64,000 bases of DNA from Fructilactobacillus myrtifloralis (GCF_024029335.1 NZ_CP097116.1:1394676-1458675); one strand, 5' to 3'; positions 51,365 through 61,188 are shown, counted from the first letter of the stretch. Numbers and translations are program-made. The notes: generated from the sequence alone by a model not told the origin.

Positions 51365-51572
51365 TCAAACGATTAGCGTACATTACCAGGATACAGATGG
51401 GGAAGCCATCGAGGGATTAAGTGACAAGCATATTACTGGCAATCCTGGGGATTCGTATGAAATTAATCGTCCGGATGCTCCAGGTTATGAGTATCAAAAG
51501 TCGACAATTCCTTTGAATGGGACAATCACTTCTGATCAGAGCGCAGTAGTAACTTACCAGAAAAAACAATAA
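51300..51572 (+). CDS. +1-frame MucBP-like extension of major tail protein
   Basis: The frame +1 to the major tail protein is open from 51300, after a TGA at 51297, to 51572. From about 51366 it reads ISVHYQDTDGEAIEGLSDKH, ITGNPGDSYEINRPDAPGYE and a VVTYQKKQ end, the pattern of a MucBP domain. It has no ribosome binding site near a usable start, so a +1 shift between 51300 and 51361 is the likely route; GGG-A at 51338-51341 is one possible slip point. It would decorate some tail subunits with a carbohydrate-binding-type domain. Confidence 0.65.
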   Translation, partial: KNYLMLFSLVTSMGLRQRVTASQTISVHYQDTDGEAIEGLSDKHITGNPGDSYEINRPDAPGYEYQKSTIPLNGTITSDQSAVVTYQKKQ

Positions 51573-51580
51573 CTAAAATC

Positions 51581-51625
51581 AGTCGCCACTGAAATGCACA
51601 ATTCGGGTAACCGGGCGGCTTTTTT
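51581..51625 (+). terminator. Rho-independent terminator after tail protein
   Basis: AGTCGCC and GGCGGCT pair around a 26-nt loop, with a T-run. Probably lowers transcription into the chaperone and tape-measure genes. Confidence 0.7.
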
Positions 51626-51640
51626 CATTAGGAGGAACTC

Positions 51641-52168
51641 ATGGCCACTTTAAAGTTGAATCTTCAAAACATCGGATTAAAAAACACAATTTCGTTAAAA
51701 AAGACGGTGGAAAACCGGAAAAAATTTAGCAAATTAGCTTTAAAAATGAATGATGTTCAGATTGAATCGACCCAGGAACAGCTGAAAGAATTAGACGATG
51801 ACACTGACGTTAAAATTGCCGAATTAAGGGAAAAATTGGCAAAAACTGATTCACTAGTTGAATCTGTCAAGCTCAAAAAAGAAATCAAACGGATGAACCT
51901 TCAACGTGAACTGAATGAGTTGGAAAAGACTCCAGAAGATGCTAAAAAAGCTGAATCATTAATTGATGAAATGAATCAAGGTTTAATTGACGCGCTAGGT
52001 TTGTCAGACGAACAAGCTGATGAATTTAACAGCTACGCTCCGTCAACTTTTGAAATTGCACAGGCAGTTAGTTACATTAACAGTCGATTTGCCGGGATGA
52101 GCGATGCAGACTTTAAAACAGCTACGAAAGAACAAAGTGGTGCGCCACAAGACCCAAAAGCAAGCTAG
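51641..52168 (+). CDS. Tail assembly chaperone gpG-like
   Basis: 175 residues, helical and charged, between the tail tube and tape-measure genes, the position of lambda gpG. It ends in PQDPKAS just after a CCCAAAA slippery site at 52153-52159 in the right phase (C CCA AAA). Confidence 0.82.
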   Translation: MATLKLNLQNIGLKNTISLKKTVENRKKFSKLALKMNDVQIESTQEQLKELDDDTDVKIAELREKLAKTDSLVESVKLKKEIKRMNLQRELNELEKTPEDAKKAESLIDEMNQGLIDALGLSDEQADEFNSYAPSTFEIAQAVSYINSRFAGMSDADFKTATKEQSGAPQDPKAS

Positions 52169-52401
52169 CCCGGTTAGTGAAGCAAAGTGTTGATTTACAA
52201 AAAGAGATTGCCGACACAAACTACTTTTTCAAGCAGATGTTCGAAAATTTTGGGGTCGTGCCATCTCAAATTGCTAATGAAGACTTTGATGAACTGATGG
52301 AAACGCTAGCTGCACAGCCAAAGGAAAAACGGACATTTAGGACTTACGGATACTCAGTCGAAGACAAAACGGATGATGTATCCGCCGGCATTAATTTTTA
52401 A
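52153..52401 (+). CDS. gpT part of the gpGT tail chaperone (-1 frameshift)
   Basis: After a -1 shift on CCCAAAA the ribosome reads SKLARLVKQSVDLQKEIADT... to SAGINF, about 80 residues. No good independent start exists. gpG and gpGT help fold the tape measure and assemble the tube in long-tailed phages. Confidence 0.82.
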   Translation, partial: PKSKLARLVKQSVDLQKEIADTNYFFKQMFENFGVVPSQIANEDFDELMETLAAQPKEKRTFRTYGYSVEDKTDDVSAGINF

Positions 52402-52417
52402 AGAAAGGAGGTAAACC

Positions 52418-55400
52418 ATGCAAACATCGTTTCAAATGAACACTAAAATCGCCTTGGATACAGTTGGTGCTGAAGACTCTCTAAAAAGCTTTAATCGGGC
52501 CATGCAGACCAACGTTAACGCCATGAAAAATGGAATTGCACAGGCAAACGCCCTGGGCGATGCTTACGGTGCCAATCAGGCCAAAATTGACGGTCTCGGT
52601 AACGTTATGACCACTTTGCAAAACAAAATTGAGACCTTGCGAAACAAGCAGGAAGGCTTAGACGTAACAACGAAGTCCGGCGCTGATCAGTATCTAAAAT
52701 TGCAGACACAGATTGAAAAATCAGAGTCGCAGCTGGCAAAGTATTCTGCCCAGCAAGAAGCTGCTACGCAAAAAAACAATTACTACAAAAGCGGCCTTGA
52801 GGAACTACAACGAGGTTACCGTTTATCTAGTCAAGCCTCTGAAGCTCACGTTACTCGGCTTGAAGCTGAGGGTCGTTCTTTAGATGCAACAAAGGCTAAG
52901 CTGGAAGGTACCAAGCAGGGTTTGACTAGCTTAACTGAACAGTTGAAAATCCAGGATGCTGAACTGCAAAATGATAAGAATAAGCTAGACGAAGCCCGGG
53001 CCAAGTATGATTCATTAAAGTCAACGCTTTCCCAAATGAAATCGGCCGGCCGAGAAAATACGTCAGAGTACAAAGCTCAAGAAGAGCAACTGAACAGGCT
53101 TAAATTAAGCCTGGATAAAGCTTCCGAAGCTTACATGGTTCAATCAACTAGAGTGGACAAGACCAAAACCAGCATGGCAGAGGCCAAGTCTGAAATAGGA
53201 CAATTAAACCATCAAATTAATGAAATAAATCCAAATCCTTTCAAACGTCTAAGTAATGCGATTCAGGAGACTAATGAAAAAGGTCGAGAACATCGGTCTA
53301 TTTTTAAAGCAGCATTTGCTGCAAACATTGTTTCCAATGCTGTTATTAGTGGCTGGGCTCATTTAACCGGTTCAATTGGTGAAGCAACTAGAGCCGGAAT
53401 GGAATATGACAAACAGCAGCAGAAAATGGTAGCTGTTTGGACCACGTTAACCGGTCATCGTAAAGATGCACAGGGAATGGTTGAAGATGTAAATAAATTG
53501 TCTGTGGCCACCGGTCAATCAGCAGAGCAAACCGACGAACTGGAACAAAAGTTCTACCACTTGCATTCCAGCAAAGACGAAGCCCACGATATGACTAAGG
53601 CCATGCTCAACATGGCCGACGCCGTTGGATTGAATGGCCAACAGATCGACGCGGTTTCGCAAGACATGACGAATGCCCTTTCTCGTGGAAAGGCTAGTGC
53701 TGGGGAAATTAACCAAATCACCCAATACTTCCCGATGTACCGTGAGGAACTTGCCAAGAGCAAAAACGTTACCGTTCAACAACTTAACGAAATGGTCAAG
53801 CAGGGTAAAATTTCTGCTGACGACATGGAAAAAGTTTTTGAAAAACTTGGTAATGTTAAGTACGGCAAGGCTGCAGAAAACATGCTTTCAACAATGCAGG
53901 GTGCTGAACGTGTCATTAGAGCTCGGGTTCCAGCATTAATTGGTGCTATTGAAAAACCAATTATGGAATCTAAGAATCCAATGTATCTCGCTGTTTCTAG
54001 ATGGGTTTCCGATCCAAGAACGGAAGCAGAATTTAAAAAAGTTGGTCAATCAGCAGCAGCTGGAATTAACACCATTACTAAGGCATTTTCAAAGGCGTTT
54101 AATGTTAAGGATAGTCAAAAAGCTATGGATAACATGGTTAATGGATTGGCTAAGGGAATAACTAGCATAAGTAATTCGATCGCTGCGCATGCAAAAGACA
54201 TCAAAGGGTTCTTTGAAGTCTTTAAGGAAACTGGATCCGGAACCTTTAAAGTTCTTATTCAAACATTAAAAGATTTAGCCCCAGTGATTAAAATTGTTGG
54301 TGAAGCTGCTAGTGAACATCCTAAAGCGTTCGCTGCTTTTGCAAGTAGTATGATCATCACAAGCAAAGCTTCATCAATAATGAATGCAGCTTTGATGCCA
54401 ATTGCTGGAACTTTTAGAATGATTTATGGACCATTTGCAGCAGTAAATGGATTATTCAAAGGGTTTAAGGGGATTAAAGTTGCTGAAGACGCCAGCAAAA
54501 TCACGAAATCATGGGCTAAGGTAGGACCTGCCTTTCGAAGCACTGCAAGTGGTTTTTCAAAAATGGCGAAGTCTGCTACACAAACGGCTGTTTCTGTTGG
54601 AAAATCAATGGCATCAATGGCTGTTTCAGTTGTTAAATCATTGGGACGGATGTCAATCGCTTTTGCTACCAATCCATTTGGATTAGCAATCCTGGGGGTC
54701 ACTGCTTTAGTTACTGCCGTTGTTTTTGCTTACAACAAAATTAAGCCGTTCCGAGACTTCATTAATGGATTGGGACGTGGCATCGTAAAGGTCTTTAAAT
54801 CAGTCGTTGATTTTTTCAAGCACAATTGGAAAGACATTGGGTTAATTATTCTTAATCCATTCGTCGGTATTCCAAAAATGCTTTATGACAAGGTTAAGCC
54901 ATTCAGGGATTTTGTTAACACAACAAGGAATCTCATCTTTAGCGGTTTTTCTGCCATCGGGAAATTCTTTGTTAGCTTCTGGAATGGGACATCTAAAGCG
55001 TTTAGTTCCGGACTACATTTCGTTGAAAGCATTTGGCATTCCACCTGGACAACGGTTGCTAATGTTGGTAAAGGAATTTGGAACGGTATCACTTCGTTCT
55101 TAAGTGGTTTCTGGAATGGCATACGTAATGTTTTTAACTCATCGTTAAGATTTGTTTCTAGCATTTGGACCAATTCATGGAATACCGTGGCCAACATCGG
55201 TAAAGGAATTTGGAACGGTATTACTTCATTCCTAGGAGGTTTCTGGAATGGCATCCGTAACATCTTTAATTCGTCATTGAAATTTGTCTCGAGCATTTGG
55301 TCAAACACCTGGAATACGGTCTTTAATTTCGGTAAAGGAATTTGGAATGGAATCTCCGGAGCTTTCGATGGATTTATAAAAGGTGTCCGGTCCGTGTGGG

Positions 55401-56830
55401 ATTCAGTTACACACTTCCTGGGTAAAGCTTGGAGTGATACCTGGAACGGAGTAATTAATACCGCTAAGAGTGCCGTGAGAACGGTTGGCCACGTTGTTGC
55501 AGACATTGCTAACGGGGTTATCAAGCCGATCAATAAAATGCTAGACAAAATCCGAGATGGGATTAATTGGATCCTGGATAAAGTTGGCGCCCACAAAATC
55601 GGTAAGTTTGAAATTCCGATGGTCCGTTATGCCAACGGTACACCGGACACCCACCAGGGCGGCTTGGCCATGGTGAACGATGGACCAGGTTCGAATTTCC
55701 GTGAAATGTACAAGCTACCGAATGGCCAAATCGGAATGTTCCCGAACAAGCGCAACATGATTGTTCCACTGCCGGCCGGCACGTCTGTTTTAGATGGTGA
55801 ACGTTCAGCCAGAATGGCTAAGCTGATGGGCATTCCTACTTACAAAGGTGGAATTGGTGGTTTCTTTAGTGGTCTTTGGGATGGTGCCAAAGACATTGTT
55901 GATGATGCCGAGAAAATCATTAAAAACCCAGCTAAATTCATGGAATCAACACTGAGTCATTTCTTAGGTGGTTTCTCATCAAACATCAAGTTGGCCAGTG
56001 AAATCATTACGCATTTCCCTGGTAAATTAGCTAGTGAATCGATTAACTGGGTTAAAAAGCTCTTTACCGATTTTGCCGGCGATGGCGGCGGTGGCCGTGG
56101 CGCTCCATCAGGACACGGTGTACAACGTTGGCGTGATCAGGTTGTTGCTGCATTAAAGGCTAACGGCCTTTCTAGTAGTGATGGAATGGTCAACAAGGTT
56201 CTTCGCCAAATCGCGACTGAATCCAGTGGTAACGAAAAGGCTGTACAAGGTGCAATTGGTGACATCAACAACGTTACTGGAGACTTGGCCAAGGGACTAA
56301 TGCAAGTTACAGGCTCAACATTCCGTGCAAATGCTTTCCCTGGTCACAACAATCCATTCAATGGTTACGACAGCTTGCTAGCCGGCCTTAACTATGCGAA
56401 AAAACGATACGGTAAGGATCTATCGTTCTTGGGTAATGGACATGGTTATGCGAACGGCGGTTACATTAATCAACATCAACTGATTGAAGTGGCCGAGGGC
56501 AACATGGGCGAATTCGTCATTCCAACGGATCCAGCCAAACGGCCACGTGCTGAACAGCTGATGGATGAAATTAATGCGCGGTTTGCATCTGATGGGGCAT
56601 CGCCACATCGGAATGGAAGTAATGGATCCGGAAATGGTCTAGAACAACAAGTCCAGGACTTAAAAGGCATGGTTGCCGACTTGATTAAGTTGCAGCAGCA
56701 GACAATCATGGCTGCCAAAGGAACAACAGTTGCGGTTCAAAGCACAGCTGAGGACCCACGGAAACGTTATATCCGTGATGCCAACAACGGGGCCATTGAG
56801 GGTTATCAGAATTTGCTAGGAGGTGCTTAA
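52418..56830 (+). CDS. Tape measure protein with lytic transglycosylase domain
   Basis: 1,470 residues; sets tail length and is ejected with DNA. Order: long coiled coil (about 1-290), tape-measure core (SVATGQSAEQTDELEQKFY), membrane-like segments (about 745-780), three 44-residue Trp-rich repeats (GKGIWNGITSFL... at about 880-1010), and a C-terminal SLT-type domain at about 1230-1340 (VLRQIATESSGNEKAVQ with the likely catalytic Glu; AKGLMQVTGSTF; YDSLLAGLNYAKKRYG) for local wall digestion at entry. AAAGGAGG precedes the ATG. Confidence 0.92.
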   Translation: MQTSFQMNTKIALDTVGAEDSLKSFNRAMQTNVNAMKNGIAQANALGDAYGANQAKIDGLGNVMTTLQNKIETLRNKQEGLDVTTKSGADQYLKLQTQIEKSESQLAKYSAQQEAATQKNNYYKSGLEELQRGYRLSSQASEAHVTRLEAEGRSLDATKAKLEGTKQGLTSLTEQLKIQDAELQNDKNKLDEARAKYDSLKSTLSQMKSAGRENTSEYKAQEEQLNRLKLSLDKASEAYMVQSTRVDKTKTSMAEAKSEIGQLNHQINEINPNPFKRLSNAIQETNEKGREHRSIFKAAFAANIVSNAVISGWAHLTGSIGEATRAGMEYDKQQQKMVAVWTTLTGHRKDAQGMVEDVNKLSVATGQSAEQTDELEQKFYHLHSSKDEAHDMTKAMLNMADAVGLNGQQIDAVSQDMTNALSRGKASAGEINQITQYFPMYREELAKSKNVTVQQLNEMVKQGKISADDMEKVFEKLGNVKYGKAAENMLSTMQGAERVIRARVPALIGAIEKPIMESKNPMYLAVSRWVSDPRTEAEFKKVGQSAAAGINTITKAFSKAFNVKDSQKAMDNMVNGLAKGITSISNSIAAHAKDIKGFFEVFKETGSGTFKVLIQTLKDLAPVIKIVGEAASEHPKAFAAFASSMIITSKASSIMNAALMPIAGTFRMIYGPFAAVNGLFKGFKGIKVAEDASKITKSWAKVGPAFRSTASGFSKMAKSATQTAVSVGKSMASMAVSVVKSLGRMSIAFATNPFGLAILGVTALVTAVVFAYNKIKPFRDFINGLGRGIVKVFKSVVDFFKHNWKDIGLIILNPFVGIPKMLYDKVKPFRDFVNTTRNLIFSGFSAIGKFFVSFWNGTSKAFSSGLHFVESIWHSTWTTVANVGKGIWNGITSFLSGFWNGIRNVFNSSLRFVSSIWTNSWNTVANIGKGIWNGITSFLGGFWNGIRNIFNSSLKFVSSIWSNTWNTVFNFGKGIWNGISGAFDGFIKGVRSVWDSVTHFLGKAWSDTWNGVINTAKSAVRTVGHVVADIANGVIKPINKMLDKIRDGINWILDKVGAHKIGKFEIPMVRYANGTPDTHQGGLAMVNDGPGSNFREMYKLPNGQIGMFPNKRNMIVPLPAGTSVLDGERSARMAKLMGIPTYKGGIGGFFSGLWDGAKDIVDDAEKIIKNPAKFMESTLSHFLGGFSSNIKLASEIITHFPGKLASESINWVKKLFTDFAGDGGGGRGAPSGHGVQRWRDQVVAALKANGLSSSDGMVNKVLRQIATESSGNEKAVQGAIGDINNVTGDLAKGLMQVTGSTFRANAFPGHNNPFNGYDSLLAGLNYAKKRYGKDLSFLGNGHGYANGGYINQHQLIEVAEGNMGEFVIPTDPAKRPRAEQLMDEINARFASDGASPHRNGSNGSGNGLEQQVQDLKGMVADLIKLQQQTIMAAKGTTVAVQSTAEDPRKRYIRDANNGAIEGYQNLLGGA

Positions 56831-56831
56831 T

Positions 56832-57668
56832 TTGCAACCAGAACTCTATTTGATGATTGACGGCCAACCTGAGTTCAACGTTAAGGATAAGTTGCCGTTT
56901 GTAGATTACATGGGCCTTGATTCTGATAATCCAGTAGTGGCTAACAACTACCAGGAGTTCACGGGCCAAGATGGAAGTCTATTTAACAGTTCCGTGATTC
57001 AAAAGCGGACGGTTAACTTGAAATTCTATTTTCACATCGATAACTATCCAGATTATCGGAACAAAGCTCATCAGATTAATCAATTCTTTCATCAAAAACG
57101 AATTTACCGGATCCGTGACAATTCTGAACCAGCCTTGGTTCAATTCTGCCGGCCGACGACTTTCCCAATTCAGCCGGTTGATAGTGGAAGCCACGATTGC
57201 ACAATTTCGGTCCCAATGGAAAATCCGACGGGCTACAAGTTCTCCAGGTATGATTCTTTGAATCAAAATGACCTGTGGGATGATTACCCGTTGAGCTGGG
57301 ATGTCCCAATAATCCAAGCCGAAGATTATCATTTTCAAGATGAATTTAGCTTTCAATTATTGAATCCTGGTGGCGTTCCAGTGGATCCTTACGCAGAACG
57401 TCACGATTTAAAAATCTATTTAGATTGGTCCGGCCCGTTAATTTCACTACGCAATTTAACCAATTCTTCTTCATATGCCTTTTATGGCCAGAATGACCAT
57501 AATCGTCGAATTGTAATTGACGGATGTGAAACGTATCAAGATGGCGCTCAGATTAGTGAGCAGACAGATTTCGGCAGCTTGAAACTTGAACCAGGATTTA
57601 ACCACATTGTAGTTGGGGGTTGTCGCCATTTTGAGGCTCGTTTTAAGTTTCCGTTTATTTACGTTTGA
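56832..57668 (+). CDS. Distal tail protein (Dit)
   Basis: 278 residues of the siphovirus tail family (Dit): TQ-type ring protein between tube and tip, with FTGQDGSLFNSSVIQKRTVN, LKFYFHIDNYPDYRN and VPMENPTGYKFSRYDS. TTG at 56832 fits AGGAGGTG at a 7-nt spacing; GTG 56823 lies inside that site and is unlikely. Confidence 0.85.
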   Translation: MQPELYLMIDGQPEFNVKDKLPFVDYMGLDSDNPVVANNYQEFTGQDGSLFNSSVIQKRTVNLKFYFHIDNYPDYRNKAHQINQFFHQKRIYRIRDNSEPALVQFCRPTTFPIQPVDSGSHDCTISVPMENPTGYKFSRYDSLNQNDLWDDYPLSWDVPIIQAEDYHFQDEFSFQLLNPGGVPVDPYAERHDLKIYLDWSGPLISLRNLTNSSSYAFYGQNDHNRRIVIDGCETYQDGAQISEQTDFGSLKLEPGFNHIVVGGCRHFEARFKFPFIYV

Positions 57669-57679
57669 TAGGAGGAATT

Positions 57680-58567
57680 ATGGATATTGCTAAAAAAATT
57701 GATAACTCCACCTATACTTTCATTGGATTTGAGCCAGCATGGGGCAAAGGCTCTTGGGGAGCTACTAGCATCATCTGTATCAGCGATGATGGCTTAAATT
57801 GGCGGACAGTTGCTAAACTACCGCAACTAGGTGGATTACGTGATCATAGCGTTACCAGGTACAAAGATTCGTTTTATATTGTTGGTACTTTGGCCATTTA
57901 TCGAACTAAAGATTTTTCTCACTTCGAGCAATTAGCTGCGCCTTTTTACAACAACAATCTAGATTCTAAATGGGCTCCGGATTTATTTCAGGATAAATTT
58001 GGAGGTTATCACGTTGTGTTAACAGCTACCCGTAAACATGCCGATATGGGCGAAGGGCATCGGATGGTGTTCATTTTCGATTTAGATTTAGACAAGGGTG
58101 TGTTTACCAATCAATGGCAGCGAGTTGCAATTGATTGTGGTAACGACATCGATGCTTCGATTCAATATTTCCAGGGAAAATACTACTGTTTTATGTCTCA
58201 TGGCCATGTTTATGTATCCGATCATTATTGGGGTCCTTATACTCACTGCAACACTAATTTGCCAGAAACATTTAACGGTAAAATCGGGTATGAAGAAGGC
58301 CCCCAAGTTTTAATGACAAATGACCGGCCGTTGTTATTTACGGATAAATTACACACGGATCCTAGCAAAGGGTGGAACCAATCTTATGTAGTCCGGCGTT
58401 CAGTAGATGGTTTGACAAAATGGTCTGATGAACAAGAACTAATTTGTGACGCAGGTCAAACACAAATGCGTCACGGTAGTTTCCTTTATCGAGGGCAACC
58501 ACCAGTTTTACAGGATTATTTTCCAGACGTTGTTAGCAATTCATCGTTAGGAACGAAGGTGAGTTAA
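57680..58567 (+). CDS. GH43-like beta-propeller protein in the tail module
   Basis: 295 residues placed between Dit and Tal, where no gene is usually found. The sequence reads as a five-bladed glycosidase propeller of GH43 type: SISDDGLNW and YRTKDFSHFEQ blade repeats, SKWAPDLFQDKFGGYHVVL (WAPD Asp), YVSDHYWGPYTH, GYEEGPQVLMTNDRPLLF (EGP, likely acid Glu) and TQMRHGSFLY. It may degrade or bind a surface polysaccharide at adsorption. The catalytic base Asp at the N-terminus is not obvious (FEPAWG), so a binding-only role is possible. Confidence 0.65.
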   Translation: MDIAKKIDNSTYTFIGFEPAWGKGSWGATSIICISDDGLNWRTVAKLPQLGGLRDHSVTRYKDSFYIVGTLAIYRTKDFSHFEQLAAPFYNNNLDSKWAPDLFQDKFGGYHVVLTATRKHADMGEGHRMVFIFDLDLDKGVFTNQWQRVAIDCGNDIDASIQYFQGKYYCFMSHGHVYVSDHYWGPYTHCNTNLPETFNGKIGYEEGPQVLMTNDRPLLFTDKLHTDPSKGWNQSYVVRRSVDGLTKWSDEQELICDAGQTQMRHGSFLYRGQPPVLQDYFPDVVSNSSLGTKVS

Positions 58568-59679
58568 TGACTGATACCAGATTAATTGTGCAAGGAAATT
58601 ACTTAGAAAATAATTTAAAGGCCAAACTGTCACAGAGTTGCGTTCAACGCAGCTCTTTTTATATTCAGTGGGAAAAGAATGGGGTGTGGCAACTTCAATT
58701 CGTCGCAATGGAAGATGGGTCCACTGCTTATGACTTACTAACCGACCAAGCTAGCATTTGGTATCAGGGCCAAGAATTCATCATTAAACAACTGGCCATC
58801 GATTATTCATCCGGTTTTAACACTAAAACTGTGGTGGCCACTCATGTTTTTTCTGAATGCCAATATCTAGTTAAGCGGGATGTTAGACCAGGAGTGTTAA
58901 CTTATCGGCCGGCCGACATCATGAGTTTTGTCTTCGATGGCAATTCCAATGGATTTACCTGGGACGTTAGAGGAAATTTTGATGGTCAACAAATTGAAAA
59001 TTTGGGGAACATTAATGGCCAGGACGCATTGAAAAAGATTGTTGAAAAGTGGCCAGATGCGATTATCTATCCTGATAACCGGCATATCGTCATTTATCAG
59101 CACGATGAATTTGCGAAAAATCATGGTAATCGGCTTGGCTACATGTACAACGCTGCTGAATTCAAATTTAGTTTTGATAGCACGAATGTTACTAACCAGG
59201 TTTGGTGCATTGGCAAGGCGAAAGATAAACCGGATGGGGCTCCGGACAATGCACCGACAGAATATTTTTTTGAACCATTTCTGGTCACACTAGATGACAG
59301 TATTCAGCAATGGACGCATGGTCATCCTCACGAAGCTGCGGTTATTAGCGATGATCGTTTTACGGACCCAAATTCAATGCGTCAATACGCAATTAGCAGT
59401 TTGAATCCTCATCCAAATTTAGTCGTTGAGGTAACTACGAGGGATCACCGTCAACCGGTTCCCTGCGACATTGTAAGATGCCAGATTCCCGAAAATAACA
59501 TCAATCTCGACGTTGAAACAGTTAGCTTTACGTTCTACCCCTGGGATGATTCACAAGTTAATCAGGTGACCCTTAATGATAATGCTAGGACCATTTTTGA
59601 CTACAACAATTCACTGCGGTCTAAATCCTATCTAGATTTAGGCAAATTAAATAGAAAAATGATGAAAGATTTTAAATAG
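58567..59679 (+). CDS. Tail tip protein Tal (prophage endopeptidase tail family)
   Basis: 370 residues, gp18/Tal N-terminal-type hub that closes the tail tip: SFYIQWEKNGVWQLQFVAME, RRDVRPGVLTYRPADIMSF-like central region and VEVTTRDHRQPVPCDIVRCQ near the end. No long C-terminal peptidase or spike follows, so it appears to be the structural hub only. One-base overlap with the propeller gene. Confidence 0.8.
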   Translation: MTDTRLIVQGNYLENNLKAKLSQSCVQRSSFYIQWEKNGVWQLQFVAMEDGSTAYDLLTDQASIWYQGQEFIIKQLAIDYSSGFNTKTVVATHVFSECQYLVKRDVRPGVLTYRPADIMSFVFDGNSNGFTWDVRGNFDGQQIENLGNINGQDALKKIVEKWPDAIIYPDNRHIVIYQHDEFAKNHGNRLGYMYNAAEFKFSFDSTNVTNQVWCIGKAKDKPDGAPDNAPTEYFFEPFLVTLDDSIQQWTHGHPHEAAVISDDRFTDPNSMRQYAISSLNPHPNLVVEVTTRDHRQPVPCDIVRCQIPENNINLDVETVSFTFYPWDDSQVNQVTLNDNARTIFDYNNSLRSKSYLDLGKLNRKMMKDFK

Positions 59680-59703
59680 CATTTAAATTGAGGAGGTGTT
59701 TTT

Positions 59704-60225
59704 ATGAATTATGATTTTAACCACATCAAAACGGAAGATACCAACGATCTCAGTTACATGTGGATCCCGTTGGCAACAATTGTCGATGGAGTTAGACACG
59801 GAGCTTATGGAATCGATGTGCGGGAATACATTGCACGTGGATTTGAAAGCGTAGCAAGCCAAATGACACTGCTTAATGCAGCCGTTGCGAGAGTTAATAG
59901 CAAAATTGAAACCGTTGAAAACCAACTAACCGAAGTTGTGGCCGGCCGAACCATTGATGGTGAAGTTAAAAAAGCCAGAGTTGACGTTGAGGGAAACGTT
60001 TATAAAGATTTGGGAACACGAATTAATCAGATGGAATTGTCATCTGTTACTTCTGACATTAAAGTCGGGACGTCAGAGTTCGACAAAACCACTTTATGGA
60101 TTGAAAACATTGACGATCCAGATTCCGAAATTGAATTTGTTGATGTTGGACATGATGAAAATGATCCAGGAATGCCGGTTGGAATCGAAACAATTCAAGC
60201 TAAAGATATTGAACTTGATGATTAA
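59704..60225 (+). CDS. Baseplate/tail fibre protein with coiled coil
   Basis: 173 residues: an N-terminal docking part (SYMWIPLATIVDGVRHGAYG), a coiled coil (LNAAVARVNSKIETVENQL) and VDVEGNVYKDLGTRINQME, like the shaft of lactic-phage baseplate proteins (BppU type). Likely links Tal to receptor-binding proteins. Confidence 0.68.
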   Translation: MNYDFNHIKTEDTNDLSYMWIPLATIVDGVRHGAYGIDVREYIARGFESVASQMTLLNAAVARVNSKIETVENQLTEVVAGRTIDGEVKKARVDVEGNVYKDLGTRINQMELSSVTSDIKVGTSEFDKTTLWIENIDDPDSEIEFVDVGHDENDPGMPVGIETIQAKDIELDD

Positions 60226-60239
60226 AAAAGGAGGACTTT

Positions 60240-60773
60240 ATGGGGTCAGCAAAGAAAGAACTTCGCAACAAAAAAACTGGCGAAGTAATTTTGCCAAAAA
60301 CAAGTTGGGACATGATTGAGGGGATTCCTGATGATTTGCTAACGTCGGATGACGTGAACATCGGCCAAATGAACACTCAAATTCCTAAACTTGGGAAAAA
60401 TGTTTACCAAGTAGAAAACTTTTCGAGCCGGGTAATCAAACTAAAGGACTTTGCCGTTTACGTTTTCTCCGGAACATTTGAATGTGATAAAGAATTGTTC
60501 ACTGATAACTTCCATAAATGGGGAACTCCGGAAGTGGTTTTATTCTATTTACCAGAGGAATTAAAGACTAATTCCAATCACGTGCAGCAAATAATCGTAA
60601 GATCTCCTGGACCAATTAGCAGCAGGGGATTTTCTTTTAACGAAATTTTGTTCCGGGAACTTTGGGGAACCATTTCATTTGACGGATTCTTCCGGAACGA
60701 CAACACGGATCCAAGTAACGACTTTTCGCAGCGAACCAAGTTGGATGTTAGTGCGATTATCATGACGATTTAG
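60240..60773 (+). CDS. Tail tip/receptor-binding candidate
   Basis: 177 residues, beta-rich after a short charged start (SKKELRNKKTG-like). No family recognised. By position after the baseplate gene it could be the receptor-binding protein. AAAGGAGG precedes the ATG. Confidence 0.6.
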   Translation: MGSAKKELRNKKTGEVILPKTSWDMIEGIPDDLLTSDDVNIGQMNTQIPKLGKNVYQVENFSSRVIKLKDFAVYVFSGTFECDKELFTDNFHKWGTPEVVLFYLPEELKTNSNHVQQIIVRSPGPISSRGFSFNEILFRELWGTISFDGFFRNDNTDPSNDFSQRTKLDVSAIIMTI

Positions 60774-60789
60774 AGAAGGAGAAATTTAA

Positions 60790-61188
60790 ATGGAATTTTA
60801 TGTAAAAATTGACGATTATGGGCGGATGAGCAATGTTTCCAAAACGCCTTTTGATAAGTCGACCGCCGTTGAAGTTAACGACAAATACGCACCTTTTTTT
60901 GATAATGAGCATTTAAGTTATTTTCAGTGGCAAAACGGTGAACCAATTTCGGTCGCTTTTCCAATTAATGTTTTGTCGTTGGAGCAAAAGATTATGCAGG
61001 AAAAATTGGAAACTTTGAAGAGTAACGATAAAGATTTTTCAACAAATTTCGACCAAGTTCAAGGAACGACTAAATTTCTGATGGAAACGGTTATGAATTT
61101 GGTTTCTGAAGTGAAAGACCTAAAAGCAGAATTGAAAAATCAACGTTCTCAATCTGAACAGGAAGACGATAAAGAAGGTGAGAAATAA
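60790..61188 (+). CDS. Tail-module protein with C-terminal coiled coil
   Basis: 132 residues. The N-terminal part (MEFYVKIDDYGRMSNVSKTP) followed by a coiled coil (MNLVSEVKDLKAELKNQRSQ) matches the small protein that commonly precedes XkdX in lactic phages. Overlaps the XkdX-like gene by one base. Confidence 0.62.
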   Translation: MEFYVKIDDYGRMSNVSKTPFDKSTAVEVNDKYAPFFDNEHLSYFQWQNGEPISVAFPINVLSLEQKIMQEKLETLKSNDKDFSTNFDQVQGTTKFLMETVMNLVSEVKDLKAELKNQRSQSEQEDDKEGEK

